Shown: positions 17,090-26,531 of the stretch, piece by piece
How the letters are laid out: each line of letters starts with the position of its first letter
How positions within the stretch are numbered: position 1 is the first letter of the stretch
Assembly (NCBI GenBank): GCA_037130365.1
Contig: JBAXTE010000010.1
Coordinates: 1-64,000, forward strand
Direction: 5' to 3'
Length of the DNA: 64,000 nucleotides
Origin: JBAXTE01 sp037130365
GTDB taxonomy: Bacteria > Bacteroidota > Bacteroidia > Bacteroidales > WCHB1-69
Made by a program: the position numbers and the translations under genes
Notes under the pieces: model-generated
What the model saw: the letters and a program-made list of their open reading frames with translations, nothing else
The model's database searches: none
What the model was told of the DNA's origin: nothing

Positions 17090-19687
17090 ATGAAAAAGCT
17101 CATTTTAATTTTCTACATACTATTTTCCATCATTTCAACTCAAGCTGCTTATATATCATTCCAACCTCATCAGATAACTCAACCCGATGGTACCATTATC
17201 CAATGTTTTGCATCTGGTGATGAATTTTTCAATTTTATTCACGATGAAAATGGGTATTCAATTATTCAAGGAAACAAGGATGCTTGGTACTACTATGCCA
17301 TTAAAGTAAATGAAAAAATTATTCCCTCAGCATATCGAGTTGGTGCTGTAAATCCACAAGAAATCAATACTCTATCGCCATGGACAATGATTTCTCAAGA
17401 AGAATACAAAAAGAGAAGAGACGCTTTCTTTGCTCCAGTAAAAGATCATACGCCAAAAGTTAATGCTACTGGCACATTCAATAATGTTGTTATATACATT
17501 CGTTTTGCTGGTGAATCTGAAATCCAAACTACGCGTCAAAATTACGACGTCACCATGAATAATCCTTCGCCAAACTCTTTACGTTCATACTTTACAGAAG
17601 TTTCATATAATAATTTGGTTATAAGCAGCACTCATTATCCTTCTTGTAGTAGTCCAACAACAACGAATGCTTCGTATATGGATTCTCACCCTCGAAGTTA
17701 TTTTCTTCCTTTCAACGATGTAAATAATCCCGATGGATATTTAGACAGTCAAGACCGTTCAACTAGAGAACATCAATTACTTGTGGATGCAATTAATTGG
17801 ATAAATGCAAATAATCCTGTACCTGCTTCTTTAAATATCGATAACGATAACGATGGGAACGTTGATGATGTGTGTTTTATGATTAAAGGTAATTCTGGTG
17901 ATTGGGCAGATTTACTTTGGGCGCATCGCTGGATGCTATATTCTCAAGATGTCTATATTAATGGAAAAAAAGTTTATGATTACACGTTTCAACCAGAAAA
18001 CCAAGTAAATTGGCAGACCCTCTGTCACGAGATGTTTCATGCCATAGGAGCACCAGATTTATATCATTATCAGAATCAAGGTGTGATTTCTCCTGTTGGA
18101 AATTGGGATCTTATGGAATCTGGGAATGCTCACATGGGAGCATATATGAAGTGGAAATATGCAAACCAATCTTGGATTCCAGTTATTCCCCAAATTACCA
18201 CAAGTGGTCAATATTGGATTCATCCTTTAACCAGCAATACTAAAAATTGTTATAAAATTGTTTCGCCCAACTCAACTACCCAATTTTTTGTTTTAGAATA
18301 CAGAAAAAAAACTCCAAATACATACGAAAACAATGTCCCAACAAGTGGGTTGTTGATTTATCGAATTAATAATGCGTATAACGGAAATGCCGATGGTCCC
18401 CCAGATGAGGTTTATATTTATAGACCATACGGAACGAATCAAAATGATGGAAATATGGCAGCTGCGCCATTTTCGCAAAACACCAACCGTACCTATATGA
18501 GTAATTATACAAACCCTGCTTCCCTCCTAGCAAATGGAACAAATGGTGGCTTGGATATCTTTAATATTTCTGAAGTTGGCGACAGTATGTCATTTAATAT
18601 TAATATTGGCACCGCAAGTCAATATCAAGTCACGGTAAATAGCAACAATTCAACAATGGGATCTGTAACAGGAAATGGTTCTTTTGCTGCAAATAGTTCA
18701 GTTACTGTTAATGCAATTCCTGCTTCAGGTTATCGCTTTGTAAAATGGAGCGAAATTCCTTCATTCCGTTCATCGAGTGCAAGTTATACTTTTCCAATCA
18801 ACCATAATATGATTCTCACAGCTATGTTTGCACCACTTGATACAATCTGTGATGGCGGCACTCAAGCAGGAGCGGCATTGGTTCCAACAAATAGCTGGCA
18901 TAGAGTTTCCAATTTAAATGCAGGTCGATATGTTGCTTTTTATGTTACTCAAGGCGCTACTTACACTTGGTCGCTTTGCCCAACTAACGGTGGAGTTGCA
19001 AATTATGACACTCAACTTTCAGTTTTTAAATTTGATACCGATTCTCTAATCGCATTTAACGACGATGGTTGTGGTAATTTGGGACATTCTAAAGTAGTAT
19101 GGACCTCCTTTTTTACTGGAAAAGTGAAAGTGCGTATTTCAGAATTTTCATGTATTGAAAATGCGCTTGCAACAACATTAGCATACCTTTCTGATCAAGC
19201 TGCACCTGCTTGTGATATTAATATTACAGCAGATCCTCCCGAAAGTGCTTCAGTTACAGGTGCTGGACAATACAATGTTGGAGAACAAGTTATTGCACGT
19301 ACAATTCCAAATACTGGTTGGTATTTTTCTGGATGGTATGTAAACAATCTTCGTGTTCATATCGCATACACTTATGTATTTACTGCTGAGGGCCCAACAG
19401 ATTTAGTTGCAAAATATTCCCTCACAAATAATATTCAAGACAATCAATTAGGATTGATAAACATTTATTATGATCAAAATTCAACTTCATTAAATTTCAA
19501 TGGAGATTTCTTATCTTCCACAAAAGTAACTATTTATGATATTACTGGAAGAATAATTGAACGTTTTGATATTACTAAAGGCATAACTAATTGGTCGCAT
19601 TCTGCTGCAAATCTTTGTAATGGAATTTACATCATAGAAGCAACGAATACGAAACAAACCATTTGTAAGAAAATTAGAATTATCTAG
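17090..19687 (+). CDS. Secreted M6-family metalloprotease with T9SS type A sorting domain
   Basis: Exported zinc endopeptidase of 865 aa. Signal peptide at residues 1-19 (MKKLILIFYILFSIISTQA), then an M6-type propeptide and catalytic domain with HEMFH at 313-317 followed by AIGAPDLYHY, the immune-inhibitor-A-like extended zinc site. After it come an InlB-B-like repeat (SVTGNGSFAANSSVTV, about 520-575), a CUB/PPC-like module (WHRVSNLNAGRY, about 600-695), a second InlB-B-like repeat and a C-terminal sorting domain (KVTIYDITGRI, NGIYIIEA). It is followed after 15 bp by a TonB receptor and then a DUF4249 lipoprotein, which suggests extracellular proteolysis coupled to uptake. Confidence 0.9.
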   Translation: MKKLILIFYILFSIISTQAAYISFQPHQITQPDGTIIQCFASGDEFFNFIHDENGYSIIQGNKDAWYYYAIKVNEKIIPSAYRVGAVNPQEINTLSPWTMISQEEYKKRRDAFFAPVKDHTPKVNATGTFNNVVIYIRFAGESEIQTTRQNYDVTMNNPSPNSLRSYFTEVSYNNLVISSTHYPSCSSPTTTNASYMDSHPRSYFLPFNDVNNPDGYLDSQDRSTREHQLLVDAINWINANNPVPASLNIDNDNDGNVDDVCFMIKGNSGDWADLLWAHRWMLYSQDVYINGKKVYDYTFQPENQVNWQTLCHEMFHAIGAPDLYHYQNQGVISPVGNWDLMESGNAHMGAYMKWKYANQSWIPVIPQITTSGQYWIHPLTSNTKNCYKIVSPNSTTQFFVLEYRKKTPNTYENNVPTSGLLIYRINNAYNGNADGPPDEVYIYRPYGTNQNDGNMAAAPFSQNTNRTYMSNYTNPASLLANGTNGGLDIFNISEVGDSMSFNINIGTASQYQVTVNSNNSTMGSVTGNGSFAANSSVTVNAIPASGYRFVKWSEIPSFRSSSASYTFPINHNMILTAMFAPLDTICDGGTQAGAALVPTNSWHRVSNLNAGRYVAFYVTQGATYTWSLCPTNGGVANYDTQLSVFKFDTDSLIAFNDDGCGNLGHSKVVWTSFFTGKVKVRISEFSCIENALATTLAYLSDQAAPACDINITADPPESASVTGAGQYNVGEQVIARTIPNTGWYFSGWYVNNLRVHIAYTYVFTAEGPTDLVAKYSLTNNIQDNQLGLINIYYDQNSTSLNFNGDFLSSTKVTIYDITGRIIERFDITKGITNWSHSAANLCNGIYIIEATNTKQTICKKIRII

Positions 19688-19702
19688 TAACAATTTCTAA
19701 GG

Positions 19703-22045
19703 ATGAGATTACATCATAAATGGGCATTTGCAATTTTCACAATACTGCTTTTTGCAAGCCCAATTAGTGCTCAAAAATACACCATAAGTGGATTTGTTCA
19801 CGAAAAAGGAAGCCAAGAATCAATGATTGGAGTAAATGTATATGCTCCAACTTTATTGACAGGAACCACTACAAATGTTTACGGATTTTACACCTTAACC
19901 CTCCCCGCCCAAGATTCAGTGGACATTCGCTGGTCGTTTGTTGGTTATCAACCCGTTATAAAGAAGATTTCACTAAAATCTCATCAACAAATAAATATTG
20001 AGTTACAACCCTCAATATTATTGCAAGAAGTTGTAGTTAAAGCAGATGCAATTAAAAAGGAAAGTGATAAAGTTCAAATGAGCACGATTGAGATTACGCC
20101 TTTAGAAGTAAAAAGCATTCCAATGTTGTTGGGTGAAAAAGATGTTTTTAAAGCACTACAATTGATGCCTGGAGTTCAAAAAGGAAATGAAGGATCGAGT
20201 GGAATTTATGTTCGTGGTGGTGGCCCCGATCAAAATTTAATCATATTGGATGAAGCCATTGTTTATAATGCGAATCATCTTTTTGGATTTTTCTCTCTCT
20301 TTAATGGAGATGCACTAAAATCCATTGAGCTCACTAAGGGTGGGTTTCCTGCTCGATATGGCGGACGACTTTCTTCGGTGGTAGAAATGAATATGAAAGA
20401 TGGTAATAAAGAAAAATTTGGCGGTGAAGCTGGAGTTGGTATAATATCATCCAGACTATTATTAGAAGGCCCCATTATAAAAAACAAATCTTCTTTTATT
20501 GTTTCTGGTCGAAGAACATACATCGATGTGCTTGCTCAGCCCTTTATCAAAAGCTCATCAGGTGGTGCAAATGCAGGTTATTATTTTTATGATCTTAATG
20601 CAAAAGTAAACTACAATTTTGGGGATAAAAATAAGCTATACTTGAGTGGATACTTTGGTAGAGATAAATTTTATTTCAAATCGTCCGATGTTCAATCACA
20701 ATCTGAGAACGGATTATATTGGCAAAATGCAACCGCTACATTACGATGGAATCATCTCTTTAGCAATAAAATATTTTCAAACACCTCGTTGGTTTTTAGC
20801 GATTATACGTTAAAACTCTATGCAAAAGAGACCTATTCGGGCGATGTGTTTGATTTAAGTTATAGTTCAGGAATCAGAGACTATTCTGGTAAATTTGATG
20901 TACAATATATTCCAAATCCTATGCATCTTGTTAGAGTAGGTTTCTCTACAATTTATCATACTTTTACTCCAAGTGCATTTGTAATTAAAAGCAGTATGGC
21001 TGCTGATAATTTTGATAACACCGTTAAAAATGAAGCTTTAGAAACTTCGGTATATATAGAAGATGACTGGAAGACTTCATTTAAGCTCAAAATAAATCCT
21101 GGAATTCGACTTTCATCTTTTGTAGTTGGGAATAAAACATACATCAATCCCGAACCTCGGTTATCAGCCAGTTATCCGCTCAAGAATAATTTAGCCATAA
21201 AAGCTTCATTTGCAAGTATGTCGCAATATCTTCATTTGTTAAGCAACACTGGAATTGGATTACCAACGGATTTATGGGTACCAGCAACCGAAAAAGTTAG
21301 CCCTCAAAAATCGTGGCAAGTTGCAGTTGGACTAGCAAAAGATTTCACAAAAAATAATATTTCAGTAACATTAGAAGGATATTATAAAAAATCAGACCAT
21401 ATCATCGGATATCGCGAAGGAGCTAGTTTCTTAATGATTGATAACTCTTCAACTACGGATGAATTTAATTGGGAAAAGAACATTACTTCTGGTCAAGCAT
21501 GGTCATATGGAACTGAATTGCTAGTTCGTAAAACTGCAGGAAAATTCACTGGTTGGATTGGTTATACTCTCTCGTGGACACAAATGCAATTTGACGAACT
21601 CAATTTTGGAAAAAAATTTTATGCTCGGTATGATCGACGTCATGACATTTCGGTAGTGGCAATTTTTAAATTCACCGACGATATTTCACTATCCACAACT
21701 TGGGTTTATGGTACTGGAAATGCTGTTACTCTTCCAAAAGCCTCTTATTCGCCAGTTCCATACGACGGCAATTTTTATTTTGGTAGCATTAACGATTATG
21801 GCGACAAAAACAGCTTCCGAATGGCGGCATATCATCGCCTGGATATTGGGTTGCAGTTTCACAAAAAGAGACCAAAATACGAACGAACAATCGAGATAGG
21901 TCTTTATAATGCCTACAACCGAAAAAATCCATTCTATATTTATCTTAGCACTAAATACAACACTGACGGCACTATGAAGCAGGTGCTAAATCAAGTTTCA
22001 ATATTTCCACTTATTCCATCAATTAGCTGGTCTATAAAGTTTTAA
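19703..22045 (+). CDS. TonB-dependent receptor (CarboxypepD_reg-like domain, DUF4249-associated type)
   Basis: Outer-membrane receptor of 780 aa for energy-dependent import. Signal peptide (FTILLFASPISAQ), then a carboxypeptidase-regulatory-like beta-sandwich (KYTISGFVHEKGS, about residues 25-110), a plug (VFKALQLMPGVQKG, YVRGGGPDQNLIILDEA) and a beta-barrel ending in an aromatic residue (SISWSIKF), as outer-membrane proteins do. The substrate is not predictable from sequence. The protease 15 bp upstream and the surface lipoprotein 3 bp downstream suggest peptides or protein fragments. Confidence 0.9.
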   Translation: MRLHHKWAFAIFTILLFASPISAQKYTISGFVHEKGSQESMIGVNVYAPTLLTGTTTNVYGFYTLTLPAQDSVDIRWSFVGYQPVIKKISLKSHQQINIELQPSILLQEVVVKADAIKKESDKVQMSTIEITPLEVKSIPMLLGEKDVFKALQLMPGVQKGNEGSSGIYVRGGGPDQNLIILDEAIVYNANHLFGFFSLFNGDALKSIELTKGGFPARYGGRLSSVVEMNMKDGNKEKFGGEAGVGIISSRLLLEGPIIKNKSSFIVSGRRTYIDVLAQPFIKSSSGGANAGYYFYDLNAKVNYNFGDKNKLYLSGYFGRDKFYFKSSDVQSQSENGLYWQNATATLRWNHLFSNKIFSNTSLVFSDYTLKLYAKETYSGDVFDLSYSSGIRDYSGKFDVQYIPNPMHLVRVGFSTIYHTFTPSAFVIKSSMAADNFDNTVKNEALETSVYIEDDWKTSFKLKINPGIRLSSFVVGNKTYINPEPRLSASYPLKNNLAIKASFASMSQYLHLLSNTGIGLPTDLWVPATEKVSPQKSWQVAVGLAKDFTKNNISVTLEGYYKKSDHIIGYREGASFLMIDNSSTTDEFNWEKNITSGQAWSYGTELLVRKTAGKFTGWIGYTLSWTQMQFDELNFGKKFYARYDRRHDISVVAIFKFTDDISLSTTWVYGTGNAVTLPKASYSPVPYDGNFYFGSINDYGDKNSFRMAAYHRLDIGLQFHKKRPKYERTIEIGLYNAYNRKNPFYIYLSTKYNTDGTMKQVLNQVSIFPLIPSISWSIKF

Positions 22046-22048
22046 AAG

Positions 22049-22876
22049 ATGAAAACACTGTTTAGATTATTACTTATAAGCATTGGAATCACCATTTTTA
22101 CTTCGTGTGAAAAGGAGATTACGGTTGATATTCCAGATAACAACTCCAAAATTGTAATCAGCTGTCATTTAGGCGTTGGTGATAGCATTTCTGCCAAAGT
22201 ATCTGCATCTATTCCGCTTTATGAGCTATCTACCGGAGAGAATAAACCCATAACTAACGCTACAATTAAAATATCTACAGATAATTCAAATTGGATGACT
22301 TTAGATTACGAATCTAATCAACAAATTTATTTTTTATCCAAAAATGTACATACAATATTAGCCGGTACCACCTATTTTTTGTCAGTCTCAGCTCCAGGAT
22401 ATACCACAATAACAAGTGAAGTAACCACTCCAGTATATCAACCGATAAGTCCAATAATCTCAAAAATTGATACCTCAACGAATGAATTTGGAAATTTCCA
22501 AGTTGATGTTAGGTTTAAGTTTACAGATGTTTTAAACCAAACAAACTACTACGGAGCTAAAGCTTTTATTAAAGCCAATGGATTATTATACGAGCTTAAT
22601 AATTATAACGAAAAGTCATGGGTATTTTCCGATAAACTGAGTGATGGGAAAGAGTTTATTCTAAATTTCAGCACATCAACAGTAAGCTCTAGTGATTCAA
22701 TTATGTTGAGAGTTTTTCAAACATCCGAATCATTTTATCAATTTCATTATTCCTTATTTAATTACTCTGGGGAAAGTCCATTTTCCGAAGCCACTCCTGT
22801 TTATAGCAATATTACAAATGGATTAGGAATTTTTAGCGGATACGATTATCGAGAATACACATTCCCATTACAATAG
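22049..22876 (+). CDS. DUF4249-family lipoprotein
   Basis: A 275-aa lipoprotein with lipobox IFTSC (Cys near residue 20). The layout EKEITVDIPDNNSKIVISC with later ISPIISKIDTS and FTDVLNQTNYY strands matches DUF4249 proteins, which in this phylum are regularly encoded directly after this kind of TonB receptor. By analogy with SusD it may be a surface substrate-binding or lid subunit; that role is inferred. Only 3 bp separate it from the receptor gene. Confidence 0.85.
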   Translation: MKTLFRLLLISIGITIFTSCEKEITVDIPDNNSKIVISCHLGVGDSISAKVSASIPLYELSTGENKPITNATIKISTDNSNWMTLDYESNQQIYFLSKNVHTILAGTTYFLSVSAPGYTTITSEVTTPVYQPISPIISKIDTSTNEFGNFQVDVRFKFTDVLNQTNYYGAKAFIKANGLLYELNNYNEKSWVFSDKLSDGKEFILNFSTSTVSSSDSIMLRVFQTSESFYQFHYSLFNYSGESPFSEATPVYSNITNGLGIFSGYDYREYTFPLQ

Positions 22877-22968
22877 CGTGCTTTAATATCCGCAATTCAT
22901 CTGAAGGTTAAATAATTCAGCCTCAATTATCTTTTATTAGAAAGTAAAACCATCGCAATGATTTTTTG

Positions 22969-22976
22969 TATATTTG
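22969..22976 (+). promoter_or_regulatory. TATATTTG promoter -7 box
   Basis: An exact TAnnTTTG match 30 bp upstream of the GTG start of the DUF58 gene, in the 130-bp gap after the DUF4249 gene. It marks the start of the DUF58-radC unit. Confidence 0.6.
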
Positions 22977-23006
22977 CAAGACTAAAATCACGAAAAACAA
23001 AAATTA

Positions 23007-23939
23007 GTGCCACAAATTAACGAACAAAACTTACGACGATACAGCCATTTAGAGCTGATAAGCAAACAAGCGGTAGAAGGTTTTATTACAGGACTTCACA
23101 AGAGTCCTTTTCACGGATTTTCGGTAGAATTTTCGGAACATAGAATTTACAACGATGGAGAATCAACCAGAAACATCGATTGGAAACTATTTGCCCGTAG
23201 CGATAAACTTTTCGTAAAGCGTTATGAAGAAGAAACAAATCTCCGTTGTCGAATATTGATTGATAATTCTTCGTCAATGTTTTTCCCAATTCAGTCCAAA
23301 CTAGATTTCGATCACTTAAATAAATTATATTTTTCCGCTTATGCTTCGGCAGCATTAATTCAACTTTTTCGTAGACAGCGAGATGCCTTTGGGCTTACAC
23401 TTTTCTCAGATTCAATTCAACTAAATACACCTGCCAGATCAACACCAGCACATCAACAAATAATATTCAAAGAGTTAGAGAAACTCCTCCTTCCTTTTGA
23501 ACCTAGCCAAAGTAAATCAACAAATGTTGCGAATGCTTTACATGAAATTGCCGAGAACATTCACCGAAGATCATTGGTCATAATATTTAGTGATATGTTC
23601 GAAAACCAGCAACACGAAGACGATCTCTTTAATGCACTGCAACATCTCAAGCACAACAAGCATGAAGTTATTTTATTTCATGTATTTGATAAAAAGCTAG
23701 AATTCGACTTTGAATTTGATAATCGCCCCTATCGTTTTTTAGATATGGAAAGCGGCACAGAACTAAAGTTACATCCAAATCAAATTAGAGAACGATATGC
23801 TACGGCAATGAAAAAAAAGCATAAACAACTAAAGCTCAAATGCAATCAATTTGAAATAGACTATTTAGAAGCCGATATTGCGTTAGGTCTACATCAGATT
23901 CTATTACCATATATTCTAAAACGACAAAAACTCCACTAA
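23007..23939 (+). CDS. DUF58 domain-containing protein
   Basis: A 310-aa cytoplasmic protein with GTG start. The DUF58 hallmark stretch is visible (FSEHRIYNDGESTRNIDWKLFARSDKLFVKRYEEE is the family core). It is followed by a vWA-like fold with a MIDAS-type DNSSSM motif near residue 88. DUF58 proteins usually work with MoxR-type AAA+ ATPases in envelope stress or metalloprotein maturation, but no MoxR gene is adjacent here. It overlaps radC by one base (TAATGG), so the two are translationally coupled. Confidence 0.9.
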   Translation: MPQINEQNLRRYSHLELISKQAVEGFITGLHKSPFHGFSVEFSEHRIYNDGESTRNIDWKLFARSDKLFVKRYEEETNLRCRILIDNSSSMFFPIQSKLDFDHLNKLYFSAYASAALIQLFRRQRDAFGLTLFSDSIQLNTPARSTPAHQQIIFKELEKLLLPFEPSQSKSTNVANALHEIAENIHRRSLVIIFSDMFENQQHEDDLFNALQHLKHNKHEVILFHVFDKKLEFDFEFDNRPYRFLDMESGTELKLHPNQIRERYATAMKKKHKQLKLKCNQFEIDYLEADIALGLHQILLPYILKRQKLH

Positions 23940-24634
23940 TGGAACACACAAAGCGAATTCCGATTTCGGAGTGGAAAGATTCTGATAAACCAAGAGAGAA
24001 GATGATCTCAAATGGCAAAAATTCACTATCAGATGCCGAGCTTATAGCTATTCTGATGGGTTCTGGAAATTCAAAAGAATCTGCTGTAGATTTGGCTCAA
24101 CGAATTCTTAGCGATAATCAAAATAATCTCATAGAATTGTCTAGAAAATCTATTTCTGATTTAACAATATACACTGGCGTTGGCGAAGCGAAGGCTATTT
24201 CAATTTTAGCTGCGCTTGAACTTGGACAACGACGCAGGCAAGCAGAAGTTATTGAACGAAAGCAAGTTAAATCATCATCCGATGTTTTTGAATACATGTC
24301 GGTTTATCTCAGCGACTTAACTCATGAATCATTTTGGGTAATTTTACTCAATAGGGCAAACAATATCATCACTCAAAAATCAGTAAGCGAAGGAGGAACC
24401 ACCTCCACAGTGGTCGATATTAAAATGATAGCAAAATACGCAATCGACAATCATGCAACAGGTGTAATTTTAGCTCATAATCATCCATCGGGGAACACTC
24501 AACCCAGTGAACAGGATAATAAGTTAACCGATAAAATTAAAAATGCACTCAATATCTTTGACATCACACTACTTGATCACATAATCGTTTGTTCTACCAA
24601 ATACTACAGCTATGCGGATGAAGGAAATATTTAA
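23939..24634 (+). CDS. radC: RadC family protein (JAB/MPN domain)
   Basis: A 231-aa protein with an N-terminal helix-hairpin-helix region (LSDAELIAILMGSG; GVGEAKAISILAALELG) and a C-terminal JAB1/MPN metal-binding domain with the AHNHPSGNTQPSEQD signature. The family was named for DNA repair, but that role was withdrawn for the E. coli protein, so its biochemical function is open. It is coupled to the DUF58 gene by a one-base overlap. Confidence 0.95.
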   Translation: MEHTKRIPISEWKDSDKPREKMISNGKNSLSDAELIAILMGSGNSKESAVDLAQRILSDNQNNLIELSRKSISDLTIYTGVGEAKAISILAALELGQRRRQAEVIERKQVKSSSDVFEYMSVYLSDLTHESFWVILLNRANNIITQKSVSEGGTTSTVVDIKMIAKYAIDNHATGVILAHNHPSGNTQPSEQDNKLTDKIKNALNIFDITLLDHIIVCSTKYYSYADEGNI

Positions 24635-24746
24635 ATCAATCGAAAAACTATAAAAACACTTCTTGAAATCAGAATTTTAAATATCGAAATTGATTCAAAA
24701 AATAAAAATTTATCTCTGTAGGATTCAAATATAATAGATTATTTTA

Positions 24747-25955
24747 ATGATAAAAATACTCACAATCATAGGTACCCGTCCTCAAATAATTAAAGCTGCA
24801 GCTATCAGCAGAGCAATTTCTTCAAATTTTCCAACTCGAATTAAAGAGTATATACTTCACACTGGTCAGCATTATGACGAAAAAATGTCAGAGGTGTTTT
24901 TTAATGAACTCAAAATACCTAAACCCGATTTTCATCTTCATGTTGGCTCAGGAAGTCATGGAACTCAAACGGCAAAAATGATTGAAGGCATTGAACACGT
25001 GTTGACAGAATTAAATCCAGATTATTTATTGGTGTATGGCGACACCAACTCTACTTTGGCTGGAGCAATTGCTGCCTCAAAAATACATATACCAATAATT
25101 CACGTTGAGGCCGGATTGCGCTCTTTTATCAAAAGCATGCCAGAAGAAATTAATCGCATTATGTGTGATCACGTTTCTACACTTCTTTTTTCGCCAACAA
25201 TCACAGGAATTGAAAACCTAAAAAATGAAGGATTGCTAACTCGAAACCAACCTCCATATACTATTGATAATCCAAAAGTCTATCATAGTGGTGATGTTAT
25301 GTACGATAATAGCTTGCATTTTGCCGAATTTGCCAAAAGTAATTCTACCATATTAACTCAACTTTCTATTCAATCGAATCAATTTATTTTATGCACCATT
25401 CATCGCGGCAATAACACCGACTATCCAGAGCGATTAAATGCTATATTTGCTGCGTTAGAATCGATTGCAGAACAAAGCAATCAAAAGATTATCCTTCCAT
25501 TGCATCCTCGAACTAAAAAAATGCTTGCATCCTCGTTGAATAAAGAACTGTTTATCAGAATCGATGCAAATACGAATATCATCATTACCGAACCAGTATC
25601 TTTTTTGGATATGATTCAACTTGAAGCTAATTCTTCCTTAATAATCACTGATTCGGGTGGAGTTCAAAAGGAGGCATACTTTTTCCACAAGCCATGTGTT
25701 ATTATCAGACCAGAAACAGAATGGACTGAATTAGTAAAAAACGGAACTGCAATTTTGGCAGATGCTGATACAAAAAAAATTATTTTTTCATTCAAAACAC
25801 TTTTTAACAATACTGAATTAGTTTTTAATCCTATATTTGGTGACGGAAAAGCTGCAGATTTTATCTGTAATAAAATAATTGAGCATGCAGAAAACAACAG
25901 ATATGACAATACAAGAGCAAAAAGTAGTTCTACGCAAATACATAAAACAACTTAA
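24747..25955 (+). CDS. wecB: UDP-N-acetylglucosamine 2-epimerase (non-hydrolysing)
   Basis: A 402-aa GT-B-fold enzyme that interconverts UDP-GlcNAc and UDP-ManNAc for surface polysaccharides. Family motifs: IIGTRPQIIKAA at the N-terminus, LHTGQHYDEKMSEVFF, YGDTNSTLAGA, HVEAGLRSF and PEEINR, and TDSGGVQKEA in the C-terminal nucleotide-binding half. No other sugar genes are adjacent, so it stands apart from any polysaccharide cluster. Its 3' end overlaps the next gene by 53-71 bp depending on that gene's start. Confidence 0.93.
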   Translation: MIKILTIIGTRPQIIKAAAISRAISSNFPTRIKEYILHTGQHYDEKMSEVFFNELKIPKPDFHLHVGSGSHGTQTAKMIEGIEHVLTELNPDYLLVYGDTNSTLAGAIAASKIHIPIIHVEAGLRSFIKSMPEEINRIMCDHVSTLLFSPTITGIENLKNEGLLTRNQPPYTIDNPKVYHSGDVMYDNSLHFAEFAKSNSTILTQLSIQSNQFILCTIHRGNNTDYPERLNAIFAALESIAEQSNQKIILPLHPRTKKMLASSLNKELFIRIDANTNIIITEPVSFLDMIQLEANSSLIITDSGGVQKEAYFFHKPCVIIRPETEWTELVKNGTAILADADTKKIIFSFKTLFNNTELVFNPIFGDGKAADFICNKIIEHAENNRYDNTRAKSSSTQIHKTT

Positions 25956-26493
25956 GCATAGCCTATCTAGAGAAGATATGAAGCAGCAATCGGAAGAGAT
26001 TTGCGACTTGATAGAGCATCAACCTGAATTTATTGATGCAAATATTGTCTTGGCATATTGGGCTATGGATGATGAAGTAAATCTAGAAAAACTCATTATG
26101 AAATGGTACAAAAAGAAAACTATTTTGCTTCCTTGTGTTACCAACGATATTCTCGAAATTCGACAATTTACAGGCTTAGAGTCAATGAAAATTGGACCAT
26201 CATTTGGAATTTTAGAGCCCATTGGAGAAAAATTTACCGAAGTGGAAAAAATTAATTTCACCATTATTCCTGGTATTGCGTATGATATTGATTCAAATAG
26301 AATGGGTAGAGGGAAAGCGTATTATGATAAATTTTTATTGCACACGCATACGTTTAAAGTTGGAGTATGTTTTAATGTTCAATTGTTTGAACAAATTCCA
26401 CACGACGCTTTAGATATCAAAATGGATACAGTAGTTTCACCCAAAGCCTCTTATATTCATGGACAGATTATTAAAGATATCTTTTTAAATTAA
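25903..26493 (+). CDS. 5-formyltetrahydrofolate cyclo-ligase
   Basis: About 196 aa. Converts 5-formyl-THF to 5,10-methenyl-THF with ATP. The family's C-terminal motif is visible as RMGRGKAYYDKFL, and the N-terminus has the usual LRKYIKQLKHSLSREDM. Both ATGs (25885, 25903) lie inside wecB. I chose 25903 because MTIQEQKVVLRKY matches where family members begin. The overlap is unusually long for adjacent genes and implies coupling. Its TAA stop is part of the terminator stem at 26491. Confidence 0.9.
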   Translation: MTIQEQKVVLRKYIKQLKHSLSREDMKQQSEEICDLIEHQPEFIDANIVLAYWAMDDEVNLEKLIMKWYKKKTILLPCVTNDILEIRQFTGLESMKIGPSFGILEPIGEKFTEVEKINFTIIPGIAYDIDSNRMGRGKAYYDKFLLHTHTFKVGVCFNVQLFEQIPHDALDIKMDTVVSPKASYIHGQIIKDIFLN

Positions 26494-26520
26494 AAAAAGC
26501 CGCATTAGCGGCTTTTTTTA
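26491..26520. terminator. Bidirectional intrinsic terminator
   Basis: A perfect GCCGC-ATTA-GCGGC stem flanked by A7 and T7 lies between convergent genes and works on both strands. It includes the stop codon of the cyclo-ligase gene. Confidence 0.95.
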
Positions 26521-26531
26521 ATTTATATCTC

